Positions 25,104-33,490 of a stretch of 64,000 nt of DNA are shown one piece after another. This stretch comes from Chitinophagaceae bacterium. GTDB lineage: Bacteria; Bacteroidota; Bacteroidia; Chitinophagales; Chitinophagaceae. Location: positions 248,001 through 312,000 of the forward strand of contig CANLAE010000001.1 in the NCBI GenBank assembly GCA_947488765.1. Direction: 5' to 3'. The notes beneath the pieces were generated by a model that did no database searches, was not told the DNA's origin, and was given only the letters and a program-made list of their open reading frames with translations. How positions within the stretch are numbered: position 1 is the stretch's first letter; every line of letters starts with the position of its first letter. Made by a program: the position numbers and the translations under genes.

Positions 25104-27380
25104 CTATAAACTCAATAACCCCACTTTGTTCAAAGTATTGACCGGTTTATTATCCCAAAACAATTCAAAATCTTCTAAACCTGCGGTTTCATAATTTGCT
25201 TTTACTTGTTGTAAAGTAATCATCGGTTCGTTTTGAATAGCCGCTTTTTCCAAAATTTGTAACAGCCATTCTCCCTGGGCTTTATCAACTTTTATATTGA
25301 CTGTTTCTTTTTTTGTTTGAAAAGTAACAGATGCCAACTCCCATTGATTTCCTTTTTTTGATTTGGTAATTATTTCCATTTCTGGTTTGTTCCCTAACCA
25401 AACAAGCTTGTTATTCGGCTGAAATGCTTGTGTTTCCTCATTTTGAAGGATGTTGATAATATAATCCGGTGCAATGGTAGTTTTGGGTGTTTTTACATCA
25501 AACCATTTGTGTAAAGGATCATCCAAACACAATCCGTGCATATAATTGAACAAAGATTTTTTTAAGCCGAAGCTAAATGTATCATGATCAGCCCCACTTG
25601 TATCTATATGATCTACATCATTATCGGCAAACGTAATTGCTACTTCTTTTGCTTTTGTAACGCCAAATTTTTCGGGGTTCAATCCAACCGGACTATGGGC
25701 TGTCATGGTAAACAAATGCCAAAATGCAGATTGTAATACGCCCGATTTAAATAACTGCCTTACCATTTCTAAACTATCAATAGTTTCCTGTGCAGTTTGT
25801 GTAGGAAATCCATACATCAAATATGCATGCACCATAATTCCGGCTTCTGTAAAATTTTTATTTACACGAGCTACTTGAGCTACGGTTATTCCTTTATTAA
25901 TCAACAACAAGAGTCTGTCACTTGCAACTTCCAATCCGCCTGAAACAGCAATACAACCACTTGCTTTTAACAGCAAACACAAATCTTTGGTAAAGCTTTT
26001 TTCAAAACGAACATTGGTCCACCAACTAACTACCAACTTGCGTTTAATAATTTCTATTGCGAGTGCACGCATTAATGCAGGAGGTGCAGCTTCATCAACA
26101 AAATGAAAACCCGATTCGCCGGTTTGCGCAATCATTTGCTCCATTCTATCGCATAAAAGGCTTGCTGCTACTGGTTCGTAGAGTTTGATATAATCTAGAC
26201 TGACGTCACAAAAAGTACATTTTCCCCAGTAACAACCATGTGCCATTGTTAATTTATTCCATCGCCCATTGCTCCATAAACTGTGCATGGGATTAATAAT
26301 TTCAATGGCTTGTATATATTTATGCAAGAAAAAATCACTGTAATCCGGCGTACCAACTTCCCCTTGTTTATAATCTTTACAAGAAGCGTTATTTTGGTAA
26401 TGCACTTTGCCGTTTACCAATAAATAGGTTCGTTTTAATTCCTCCTGTGTTTTGTTTCCTTCAATAAAACCAATCAAATTTTCTATTGGCGCCTCACCAT
26501 CATCCAAAGTAATAAAATCAAAAAAATCAAATACTCGCTCATCTTTTAATGAACGAAGCTCAGTATTCGGAAAGCCGCCACCCATAACGGTTTTAAACGT
26601 TGGATAATTTTTTTTTATGTATTGTGCACAACGAAAAGAAGTATATAAATTTCCGGGAAAAGGAACAGACAATGCCACGATTTTTGGCTGCACTTCTTGT
26701 ATTCTTTGTTCTAATATTTCAATCAACAAATCATCAATGTGGCTATAAGGCTGATGTAATGCTTCATATAATTCATCAAAGCTATTGGCACTTCTTCCAA
26801 GTCGTTCTGCATATCGGCTGAACCCGAATTTATCATCTACACATTCTTTAATTAAATCGCTGATGTCTTCTAAAAACATCGTTGCCAAATATTTTGCTTT
26901 ATCCTGAACGCCCATGTTTCCAAACGCCCATTGCAAATCATCAATCTGCGCAAACCTTGATGCTTCTGGTAAAAAATTTCTACTGCAAATTAAATGTGCC
27001 AGTGTAGGATTCTTGCCTTGCAAAAATTCAATCACCGCATCTATCTCATGGATATATGCATCTTTCAAAGCAATCATTCTTTTTGCATTGTCTGATAGCG
27101 AAATCGATTGTTTATCAAGAGATGCACATTGTTCAAAAATATTTTGCAAGCCTTCTTTACAAAATAATTTCAACATCACTTCAATTCCTAAATCACTTTG
27201 AAATGAAGAAATATTTTTTGTATTAAGAAATCCTTTTAAATAAGCCGTTCCGGGGTAGGGCGTATTCAATTGTGTAAAAGGTGGCGTTATTAAATAAACG
27301 GTTGCAGGCAAAAGAAAATATTTAGACTGCGAAAATATTGTATAATACGGTAAGCCCTCTATTTTTATGCAATCAATCAA
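25104..27380 (-). CDS. B12-binding domain-containing radical SAM protein
   Basis: A 758-residue radical SAM enzyme with an N-terminal cobalamin-binding-like Rossmann domain (about residues 200-310, including IVALSVPFPGNLYTSFRCAQ and VMGGGFPNTELRSL). The iron-sulfur motif is GCYWGKCTFCD, Cys383-x4-Cys388-x2-Cys391, the spacing common in this subfamily. SAM-barrel segments follow (ESGFHFVDEAAPPALMRALA, LLLLINKGITVAQVARVNKN). No ATG precedes residue 69, so translation starts at a TTG (27378-27380) or at a TTG 69 bases inside. It is divergent from the esterase gene with only four bases between starts. The substrate is unknown. Confidence 0.82.
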   Translation of the reverse strand: MIDCIKIEGLPYYTIFSQSKYFLLPATVYLITPPFTQLNTPYPGTAYLKGFLNTKNISSFQSDLGIEVMLKLFCKEGLQNIFEQCASLDKQSISLSDNAKRMIALKDAYIHEIDAVIEFLQGKNPTLAHLICSRNFLPEASRFAQIDDLQWAFGNMGVQDKAKYLATMFLEDISDLIKECVDDKFGFSRYAERLGRSANSFDELYEALHQPYSHIDDLLIEILEQRIQEVQPKIVALSVPFPGNLYTSFRCAQYIKKNYPTFKTVMGGGFPNTELRSLKDERVFDFFDFITLDDGEAPIENLIGFIEGNKTQEELKRTYLLVNGKVHYQNNASCKDYKQGEVGTPDYSDFFLHKYIQAIEIINPMHSLWSNGRWNKLTMAHGCYWGKCTFCDVSLDYIKLYEPVAASLLCDRMEQMIAQTGESGFHFVDEAAPPALMRALAIEIIKRKLVVSWWTNVRFEKSFTKDLCLLLKASGCIAVSGGLEVASDRLLLLINKGITVAQVARVNKNFTEAGIMVHAYLMYGFPTQTAQETIDSLEMVRQLFKSGVLQSAFWHLFTMTAHSPVGLNPEKFGVTKAKEVAITFADNDVDHIDTSGADHDTFSFGLKKSLFNYMHGLCLDDPLHKWFDVKTPKTTIAPDYIINILQNEETQAFQPNNKLVWLGNKPEMEIITKSKKGNQWELASVTFQTKKETVNIKVDKAQGEWLLQILEKAAIQNEPMITLQQVKANYETAGLEDFELFWDNKPVNTLNKVGLLSL

Positions 27381-27384
27381 TTTT

Positions 27385-28281
27385 ATGAAAAATTTTTTTT
27401 TGCTGATTGTTCTCTCATCGCTTATTCATTTTAGTTATGCACAAACAATGATTCCTTTGTATGCAGGCAATATTGCCAATAGCAAACCTTGTGCAGTGCA
27501 GGAAAAAATTCCGGCAGAAGGTCGTGTGGCCGGCATTACAAAACCGATGCTATTTGCTTATTTACCGTTGAAAAAAGATTCATTAAAAACAGCTGTAATA
27601 ATTTGTCCGGGTGGCGGTTACAGCCGATTGGCAATTGATCATGAAGGATTTAAAGTTGCAGAAGGTTTGAATAAAAAAGGCATTGCCGCATTTGTATTAA
27701 AATATAGAAATCCTATTGATTCGGCTTGCGTTGTAAACAAAGAGTTGGTGGCACTCGAAGATGCACAACAAGCTTTGATGCTTGTAAGATCAAAAGCGGC
27801 CGAGCTTGACATCAACTCACAAAATGTAGGCATGATGGGCTTTTCAGCGGGTGGACATTTAACATCTACCATTGCAACACACTTTGGAAACAATGCATTG
27901 CTCCGACCAGATTTTATTATTCTGGGTTATCCGGTAATTAGTTTTCAAGATAGTTTAATGCACAAAGGTTCTAGAGAAAACATGTTGGGCAAAAATGCCA
28001 TGAAAGAAAAAATTGATTTGTACAGCAACGAACTTCAGGTAACAGCCAATACGCCACCTGCATTTATCATGCATGCAGCAGATGATAAAACAGTGAAAGT
28101 GCAGAATAGCATTTTGTTTTACCTCGCTTTGCTTCAAAACAAAGTTCCAGCGGAATTACATCTTTTTCAAGCAGGCGGACATGGGTTTGGTTTGTTGAAC
28201 AAAGCCGAACCTTCGCCGTGGATGGAAAATGTATTTTTATGGATGAAAGCCAACCAATTTATGAAAGGCAATTTGTTGTAA
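27385..28281 (+). CDS. Secreted alpha/beta hydrolase (acetyl-xylan esterase-like)
   Basis: A 298-residue exported esterase resembling the BD-FAE / acetyl-xylan esterase group. A signal peptide (MKNFFLLIVLSSLIHFSYAQ) is followed by the oxyanion region VIICPGGGYSRLAIDHEGFK. The nucleophile elbow GMMGFSAGGHLTS holds the catalytic Ser, ADDKTVKVQNS the Asp and AGGHGFGLLNK the His. Family members remove acetyl or feruloyl groups from plant polysaccharides or act on other small esters. An earlier ATG at 27367 is possible. It lies head to head with the radical SAM gene; no shared role is evident. Confidence 0.87.
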   Translation: MKNFFLLIVLSSLIHFSYAQTMIPLYAGNIANSKPCAVQEKIPAEGRVAGITKPMLFAYLPLKKDSLKTAVIICPGGGYSRLAIDHEGFKVAEGLNKKGIAAFVLKYRNPIDSACVVNKELVALEDAQQALMLVRSKAAELDINSQNVGMMGFSAGGHLTSTIATHFGNNALLRPDFIILGYPVISFQDSLMHKGSRENMLGKNAMKEKIDLYSNELQVTANTPPAFIMHAADDKTVKVQNSILFYLALLQNKVPAELHLFQAGGHGFGLLNKAEPSPWMENVFLWMKANQFMKGNLL

Positions 28282-28287
28282 ACAATA

Positions 28288-28704
28288 TTATTTTTTTGCC
28301 TTTGGCGTTACTTTTTTTGCTGACTTACTCGTTGTTGCCTTAGTTGATTTTGTTGGTTTTGCTGCAGTTTCAACTTTGGGAGTTGTTACTTTTTTTGTTT
28401 TTGGCGCTGCTTTTTTTACTTCGTTTGGTACAGTAATCATGCAGTTTTCGATTTGAAACTCCGAAACAAAATGATATCCATCTGCCGAATCATCATTTAC
28501 CCATCTGCCATCATTTAACAAATAACGATAGCTATATGTTTTACCTTTTTCTAAAGGGACGATTGCTTTCAGGCTGCCATCTTTTTGCTTTTTTAATTTG
28601 ATGGCGTTATTGATATCCCAATTATTAAAATCTCCTACCAATATTCCTTCTGATGCCGATGATACAATATTTGGAGAAAGTTGAAAAGTTACTTTAGTTG
28701 TCAT
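28288..28704 (-). CDS. Isoamylase early-set (CBM48-like) domain protein with basic tail
   Basis: A 138-residue protein with an N-terminal early-set/glycogen-binding fold (about residues 1-90): LVGDFNNWDINNAIKLKKQK and TYSYRYLLNDGRWVNDDSAD are hallmark strands. The C-terminal third (about 95-138) is Lys/Ala/Pro/Thr-rich, like the basic tails of histone H1-type proteins (KPTKSTKATTSKSAKKVTPK). No catalytic domain or signal peptide is present. Starch or glycogen binding is known for CBM48 domains, but small standalone forms in Bacteroidota have no confirmed role. The basic tail suggests binding to nucleic acid or another polyanion, which is inference. Confidence 0.82.
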   Translation of the reverse strand: MTTKVTFQLSPNIVSSASEGILVGDFNNWDINNAIKLKKQKDGSLKAIVPLEKGKTYSYRYLLNDGRWVNDDSADGYHFVSEFQIENCMITVPNEVKKAAPKTKKVTTPKVETAAKPTKSTKATTSKSAKKVTPKAKK

Positions 28705-28800
28705 TGATTTGTTTTTTATATAGAAAATTTTGAGTAGTCGCCTCTATATACGCATTTCATAAAAAAGTAACCCGTTGAAAAGTGATTTTTTATCCGAAAT

Positions 28801-29421
28801 TTGTCTTCATTGAAAACAAATACACATCAATTTATTTTTGGCAATATCATTATTGAGTTGTGTATGCCCGATGCAAAAAGCATTCGGAATGATTACGAAA
28901 CAACAAATAATAATAATACTCCATTTCCATTTTGGGCAAAAGTTTGGCCCGCATCTATAGGGCTATGTAATTTTTTGTCAGAAAATATTGAATACATTGC
29001 CGATAAAAAAGTGGTAGAAGTTGCAGCCGGATTGGGTTTGCCATCTTTGTATGCGGCACATGTTGCTTCTCAAGTTATTTGTAGTGATTATTTGCAACAG
29101 CCGTTGGATTTTGTAAACACATCCATTAAACTAAATCCATTAAAAAATATTTCAACAACGATTATCGATTGGAATTTTTTGCCCGATGATTTTAATGCCG
29201 ATGTGTTGTTGTTAAGTGATATCAATTATGACCCTATTGTATTTGATGCACTTTATTTGATGTTGGATAAATTAATTCAAAACAATACGACCATTATTTT
29301 GGCAACCCCTCAACGACTGATAGCAAAATCTTTTATTGAAAAACTTGAACATTGGTGTATTGTAAAAACAACACAACTAGTGAATGATAGCTGGATAAGT
29401 GTTTTTGTTTTGGAGGGGTAA
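28801..29421 (+). CDS. Class I SAM-dependent methyltransferase (METTL21/23-like)
   Basis: A 206-residue methyltransferase similar to nicotinamide/lysine methyltransferase-like proteins. The pre-motif FPFWAKVWPASIGLCNFLSE is typical of that branch. Motif I is VVEVAAGLGLPSLYAAHVAS, then ICSDYLQQPLDFV, IIDWNFLPDDFNADVLLLSD and INYDPIVFDALY. The start is a TTG (28801), with a second TTG three codons on; no ATG precedes residue 22. The likely substrates of the family are proteins or small metabolites, and this gene's is unknown. It sits alone between the basic CBM48-like gene and an unknown secreted protein. Confidence 0.78.
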   Translation: MSSLKTNTHQFIFGNIIIELCMPDAKSIRNDYETTNNNNTPFPFWAKVWPASIGLCNFLSENIEYIADKKVVEVAAGLGLPSLYAAHVASQVICSDYLQQPLDFVNTSIKLNPLKNISTTIIDWNFLPDDFNADVLLLSDINYDPIVFDALYLMLDKLIQNNTTIILATPQRLIAKSFIEKLEHWCIVKTTQLVNDSWISVFVLEG

Positions 29422-29492
29422 TTGAATAAAAACATTCCAATTAATCAGTACAATCTTATAACAAATTTAGAGTTTATTAAATATATCATTAG

Positions 29493-29500
29493 TACTTTCG
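29493..29500 (+). promoter_or_regulatory. Promoter -7 box (TACTTTCG) for the 29520 gene
   Basis: One mismatch from TAnnTTTG, about 19 bases before the start codon. No clear -33 partner. Confidence 0.35.
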
Positions 29501-29519
29501 TATTTATTAAAACTATCTC

Positions 29520-30239
29520 ATGAAAATAGCTTTGTCAATAATTTTAATTTTTTTAAGTACCTCTTCTTTATTTTCTCAAAAGAATAAAATAGTAAAAATA
29601 AATTCATTTGATATTGCTGAAGGATTTTTCAAAATAGAGTTTATGTATCCCGGTTATCTTGATGGTACGGTCCGTTTTAAAGACAACTCAAGCGGAGAAG
29701 CCAAAATGAATTACAACCTTATAACCAATCAAATTTATTTTCTTAATCCAAAGGGAGACACTTTAATTATTGCACATCCGGAAACCACATTGGATATAAC
29801 CATAAACTCAGATACATTTTACTTTTACCAAAAAGGCTTTATTAAAAAGTTTACACATGATGTGAGTGGTCCTAACTTGTATGTTAAACCAAACATGAAA
29901 TATATTGGGAAAGAAAAAAGAGGAGCATACGGAACCTATTCAGGAGCTACAGCAGCAAACTCACTTTCTACTTTTTCTACTGATAACCAAGTAACAACTT
30001 ATTTAGCTTTAGATGAAAACTTGCTTTATGAAAAAGGGGAAGAGTTTTATTTATGCGATACTTTAAATAATTTATTTCCTGCAAAAAAATCAAGTTTATA
30101 TGCTGCATTTCCTAGGTATGTAAGTTTAATCAAAGCGTTTATTAAGAAGACTAAAATTGATTTTTATAAAAAGGATAATCTGCTTGATCTGCTTGATTAT
30201 ATTCAAACATTAAGGAAAAGTTCCGTGCACCTTAAATAA
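29520..30239 (+). CDS. Hypothetical secreted protein
   Basis: A 239-residue protein I do not recognise. It has a signal peptide (MKIALSIILIFLSTSSLFSQ) and no further membrane segment, so it is probably periplasmic or surface exposed. Lysine and aromatic residues alternate through the middle (FYFYQKGFIKKFTHDVSGPN), and a Gly/Ala-rich piece (GAYGTYSGATAANSLSTF) may be a loop. The pattern YDLITN..IYFLNPKGDTLII suggests beta strands. It has its own possible promoter and no partner gene. Confidence 0.65.
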   Translation: MKIALSIILIFLSTSSLFSQKNKIVKINSFDIAEGFFKIEFMYPGYLDGTVRFKDNSSGEAKMNYNLITNQIYFLNPKGDTLIIAHPETTLDITINSDTFYFYQKGFIKKFTHDVSGPNLYVKPNMKYIGKEKRGAYGTYSGATAANSLSTFSTDNQVTTYLALDENLLYEKGEEFYLCDTLNNLFPAKKSSLYAAFPRYVSLIKAFIKKTKIDFYKKDNLLDLLDYIQTLRKSSVHLK

Positions 30240-30320
30240 ATAGTTTTGACATATTGGGGCTTGAATAAAAAGGATCTCAGTTTTGTATATAAGTTAACTT
30301 TTATTTCTAATAACACTGAC

Positions 30321-30373
30321 GCTTGGCGTAGTCTCTGACTTCGTCACCGTGTAAACAAATCTCAGATTTGTAT
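30321..30373. repeat. Dispersed hairpin repeat, copy C
   Basis: GCTTGGCGTAGTCTCTGACT followed by ACAAATCTCAGATTTGT, the second hairpin perfect. It shares order and spacing with copies B (17464) and D (38814). Confidence 0.75.
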
Positions 30374-30417
30374 CTTCAATTATTTTAATAGCAACGGAAG
30401 TTTTTGTTCAATCTTAT

Positions 30418-30531
30418 TGCCCCGCTCAATGGCTGCGTGATGGAAGTGGTTAGCGACCGATGCAATCGGGACTAATAACGTACAGCACGAAATACAGACG
30501 GGATAAGCGTTACAGCCCATAGCCCCAAAAT
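30418..30531. repeat. Spacer repeat candidate
   Basis: Contains GGTTAGCGACCGATGCAATC (with a CCGAT-GCA-ATCGG hairpin) and GACGGGATAAGCGTTACAGC. It reminds me of spacers recurrent in Chitinophagaceae genomes, but no second copy lies in this window. The 30240-30571 gap holds no gene. Confidence 0.35.
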
Positions 30532-30571
30532 GTTTTTACTTTAAGTTGGTTGGTTTTATCTTCACCGCAAT

Positions 30572-31618
30572 ATGACGGGAATAAAAAATGTAGAAATTGT
30601 ACAGGCAATTGTACACAAAGTTGGTAACCCAACAAGGGCGGAGGATTTGAAATTATCTTCGAATAGTTTGTTGTTGAATGATACAGATGTTCGTGATGTG
30701 TTGGCGCATTATTTTTTGCATCCTTTTAATGAGCACGAACAATACCATTTTACACACATCAGCAATGTGGCGATGAATGAGGTATATACTTATGTGCAGG
30801 AAATATTTGCCAACCCAAAAAGTTTTGTATCGCAAAGTGCATTGCTTGCGCATATTTTATACAGCAAAAGTAATCATGTAAAAATAAAAGAAGGCGAATT
30901 GTATGTGGTACAATTTAATGATGTGCTGTTTAACAACGAAAGTGTTGAAGCAATTGGATTATTTAAAAGTGAAAGCAAAGAAACTTTTTTGAAAGTGTTT
31001 CCGCATGGGCAAGGCTGGGAGGTGGCGGTTGAAGAAGGGATTGATATTCACAAACTGGATAAGGGTTGTCTGATTCTGAAACTCAACGCTAGTAAGGGTT
31101 ACATCGTTTTGGCAATAGATAATACCAATAAAAACAATGATGCGCAATATTGGATGAAAGACTTTTTGCAAATAGAAAGGCTTGCCAATAATTACCATCA
31201 TACAAACGATATGCTTAGCATGTGCAAACTTTTTATTCATAATGAAATGAATGAAAAATTTGAAGTAAATAAAAGTGAGCAGATTGATATGCTGAACAGA
31301 AGCATGGAATATTTTAAAACAAGGGAACAGTTTGATTTTGATGATTTTGCAAAAGAGGTTATTCACCATGAAGATGTGATTGATGCTTTTACACAATACA
31401 AACAAACTTATGAAAGCGCTAAGCAAGTTCAATTGGATGCTGCATTTGACATACATTTAAGTGCGGTGAAAAAGCAAGTAAAAAGTTTTAAAAGTGTATT
31501 GAAGCTTGATAAAAATTTTCACGTGTATATACATGGCAGAAGAGATTTGATAGAACGTGGGGTAGATGAAACAAGTGGCAAGAGATTTTATAAATTATAT
31601 TTTGATGAAGAATCTTAA
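30572..31618 (+). CDS. Nucleoid-associated protein (NdpA/YejK-like)
   Basis: A 348-residue protein of the 37-kDa nucleoid-associated family (PF04245). The N-terminus IKNVEIVQAIVHKVGNPTRA, the central RNA/DNA-binding-like region and the C-terminal FKSVLKLDKNFHVYIHGRRD match the family pattern. A stretch near residues 150-210 (KGCLILKLNASKGYIVLAID, YWMKDFLQIERLANNYHHTN) is typical. Such proteins associate with the bacterial chromosome, with an unclear function. DUF3820 follows after nine bases, so the pair may be cotranscribed. Confidence 0.85.
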   Translation: MTGIKNVEIVQAIVHKVGNPTRAEDLKLSSNSLLLNDTDVRDVLAHYFLHPFNEHEQYHFTHISNVAMNEVYTYVQEIFANPKSFVSQSALLAHILYSKSNHVKIKEGELYVVQFNDVLFNNESVEAIGLFKSESKETFLKVFPHGQGWEVAVEEGIDIHKLDKGCLILKLNASKGYIVLAIDNTNKNNDAQYWMKDFLQIERLANNYHHTNDMLSMCKLFIHNEMNEKFEVNKSEQIDMLNRSMEYFKTREQFDFDDFAKEVIHHEDVIDAFTQYKQTYESAKQVQLDAAFDIHLSAVKKQVKSFKSVLKLDKNFHVYIHGRRDLIERGVDETSGKRFYKLYFDEES

Positions 31619-31627
31619 TAGACCCTA

Positions 31628-31867
31628 ATGGATAAAGGATTACAAGGCAAACCCGAGTTGTTGTTGGATTTGGTAAAAACAAAAATGCCTTTTGGTAAAT
31701 ACAAGGATCGATTGATCTGCGACCTTCCGGATGCTTATCTCGAGTGGTTTTCACGCAAAGGCTTTCCGAAAGGGAAGATGGGTGTGTTGTTGCAAACAAT
31801 GCACGAAATACAACTAAATGGCTTGCAGGATTTATTAATTCCGTTGAAGAAAAAAACTATGCGGTAA
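31628..31867 (+). CDS. DUF3820 family protein
   Basis: A 79-residue protein of the DUF3820 family. The diagnostic core is KMPFGKYKDRLICDLPDAYL followed by EWFSRKGFPKGKMG, and a short C-terminal helix follows. Family members have been linked to regulators in gammaproteobacteria, but the function is unsettled. It lies immediately downstream of the nucleoid-associated protein gene. Confidence 0.85.
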   Translation: MDKGLQGKPELLLDLVKTKMPFGKYKDRLICDLPDAYLEWFSRKGFPKGKMGVLLQTMHEIQLNGLQDLLIPLKKKTMR

Positions 31868-31900
31868 ACCATTAATATGAAATTTTTTATTCTTTTTTAT

Positions 31901-31914
31901 ATGATTTAAATCAT
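31901..31914. promoter_or_regulatory. FNR-like palindrome
   Basis: ATGATTTAAATCAT is a perfect 14-base palindrome and contains TGAT-N4-ATCA, the inner half-sites of Crp/Fnr-family boxes. It is 109 bases before the next start codon, in the gap 31868-32022. Confidence 0.5.
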
Positions 31915-32022
31915 GTACAAAATTGATTGGCGTAAGCATTCAAATTTTTAATTTTTAGCACTTTTATCCTCACAAAATAAATATTAAAAATTGGCTGTTT
32001 TACTTTTTTAAAAATTGATTTT

Positions 32023-32277
32023 ATGTACATCCAAAATTTACAATCATCTTCTGCCGACGAAAAAAGTTATCTCAACATTATTGCAGATCAAATGGCCAAA
32101 CTTACTTTTAAAGTAGTAGATGTACGTGGCATGATTGCTAAAAAACTGACAACAGAAGTTCCAGAAGGAAATCATCAACTAGATTTACAACTAGGCGAAC
32201 TAGCAACAGGTAATTATATTATCAACGCATTTATGGGCGATACTTTTATTAAATCAATTCGTTTTCAGAAGCAATGA
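32023..32277 (+). CDS. Standalone sorting-domain-like protein (T9SS type A C-terminal-like)
   Basis: An 84-residue protein whose residues 25-84 resemble the type IX secretion C-terminal sorting domain: LTFKVVDVRGMIAKKLTTEV, then GNHQLDLQLGELATGNYIIN and TFIKSIRFQKQ. Usually such a domain follows a large secreted protein, but here no passenger and no signal peptide precede it, and the start at 32023 is well separated from the upstream gene. It could be a decayed remnant, or a free cytosolic protein regulated by oxygen through the FNR-like palindrome upstream. The latter is inference. Confidence 0.6.
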   Translation: MYIQNLQSSSADEKSYLNIIADQMAKLTFKVVDVRGMIAKKLTTEVPEGNHQLDLQLGELATGNYIINAFMGDTFIKSIRFQKQ

Positions 32278-32284
32278 AAAACTA

Positions 32285-33319
32285 CTATTTCCCCAAAAAC
32301 ATTTTAACCCTGTTCATTGCATTTTCACGGATATTCAAATAGTAAAAATTATAATCAGCAATGTGGTAATTTTTTGTTCTTAGTAAAAAGCTACCAAAAA
32401 AATGTGGCTTTTCTGCCCATAACACACCGCCATCAATGCTTGCACTTGTAACACCGGGAATCAGTTTATTAAAGTCCCTTAGAATGGCACCCGTATTTTT
32501 TTCTTTTGGTGCACCGGGTTGTGTAATATCCCAGGTTAATGGGTTAGTAACAACGGAAACAAAATTTTCTTTCAATACAAATGGTGGTTTATAATCTTCT
32601 TTGTATGTTCTCCAGGAACAAATGCATCCCGTTTGATTTGGATTGGCACATGGTTTTATTGCCTTTAAATAATCGGGTTCTACAGCCATTCCAATAACAT
32701 AAGCTACTACTAGTTTGTTTTGTAAAGGTTTACCATCAAAAAATTCTTTTAGCAATCTTTTTGCGTGTGTACTTCCCTGGCTGTGCGAAGCAATGATAAT
32801 AGGCTTTCCGTTATTGTAATGTTCTAAGTAATATTCAAAAGCGAGTTTAATATCTTCATAAGCAATATCAAAAGCTTTTACAGCGGCTGTATATTCCTCT
32901 GTTGATGTTGGATAATAAGCGTCAATATTTGCTTGTCTGTAACGAGGTGCAAAAATTCTTCCCGCTTGGTTGAAAACGCTTGCCTGGTATAGAATGCTGC
33001 TGTAATCGGTTTTTGCATTCAGGGTGCTGTCGTCTACGGAAGCATTCCAGCCGAATGGTTTTGCTTTATCCAGATAAGAAGTTGGATGGAGAAAAAAAAT
33101 ATCAACAGTAGAATCTTGAAACGTATTTTTTTGAAGCGGTTTGGGAATACTGTCGCTTGTATCATGCTTATAAGGATGGGCTGCCCAGTAATCTAAATTT
33201 TCATAATGTGGCTTTCCATCAGATGACTTGAATGTGTATTGACTTGCAAATTTGATATATCCTTTGGAACAACTTGTTGCTACAATAATGATAATCAAGA
33301 GGGAAAATATTTTTTTCAT
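32285..33319 (-). CDS. DUF3089 domain-containing lipoprotein (alpha/beta hydrolase-like)
   Basis: A 344-residue lipoprotein. The lipobox IIIIVATSC puts the lipid Cys at residue 17. The DUF3089 core includes VDIFFLHPTSYLDKAKPFGW and PIIIASHSQGSTHAKRLLKE, whose SHSQG is a nucleophile elbow of the alpha/beta hydrolase type. Several cysteines (CANPNQTGCICSW) may form disulfides or bind metal. The enzymatic activity is unknown. It converges on the sorting-domain gene with only seven bases between. Confidence 0.87.
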   Translation of the reverse strand: MKKIFSLLIIIIVATSCSKGYIKFASQYTFKSSDGKPHYENLDYWAAHPYKHDTSDSIPKPLQKNTFQDSTVDIFFLHPTSYLDKAKPFGWNASVDDSTLNAKTDYSSILYQASVFNQAGRIFAPRYRQANIDAYYPTSTEEYTAAVKAFDIAYEDIKLAFEYYLEHYNNGKPIIIASHSQGSTHAKRLLKEFFDGKPLQNKLVVAYVIGMAVEPDYLKAIKPCANPNQTGCICSWRTYKEDYKPPFVLKENFVSVVTNPLTWDITQPGAPKEKNTGAILRDFNKLIPGVTSASIDGGVLWAEKPHFFGSFLLRTKNYHIADYNFYYLNIRENAMNRVKMFLGK

Positions 33320-33490
33320 AAAATAAAGATGCGGAATATTTTTTATTTACTAAATGTGTTTGTACAACGGATGAAATATTTGTCTAAATATAGGTGATGT
33401 TGTAAAATAATTTTTCGATATTGCTTTTAATTAACACCTCATTTTATTTTGTTTTATCTTGTAGCCGCATAAAAAAATAATTGTCTCACA

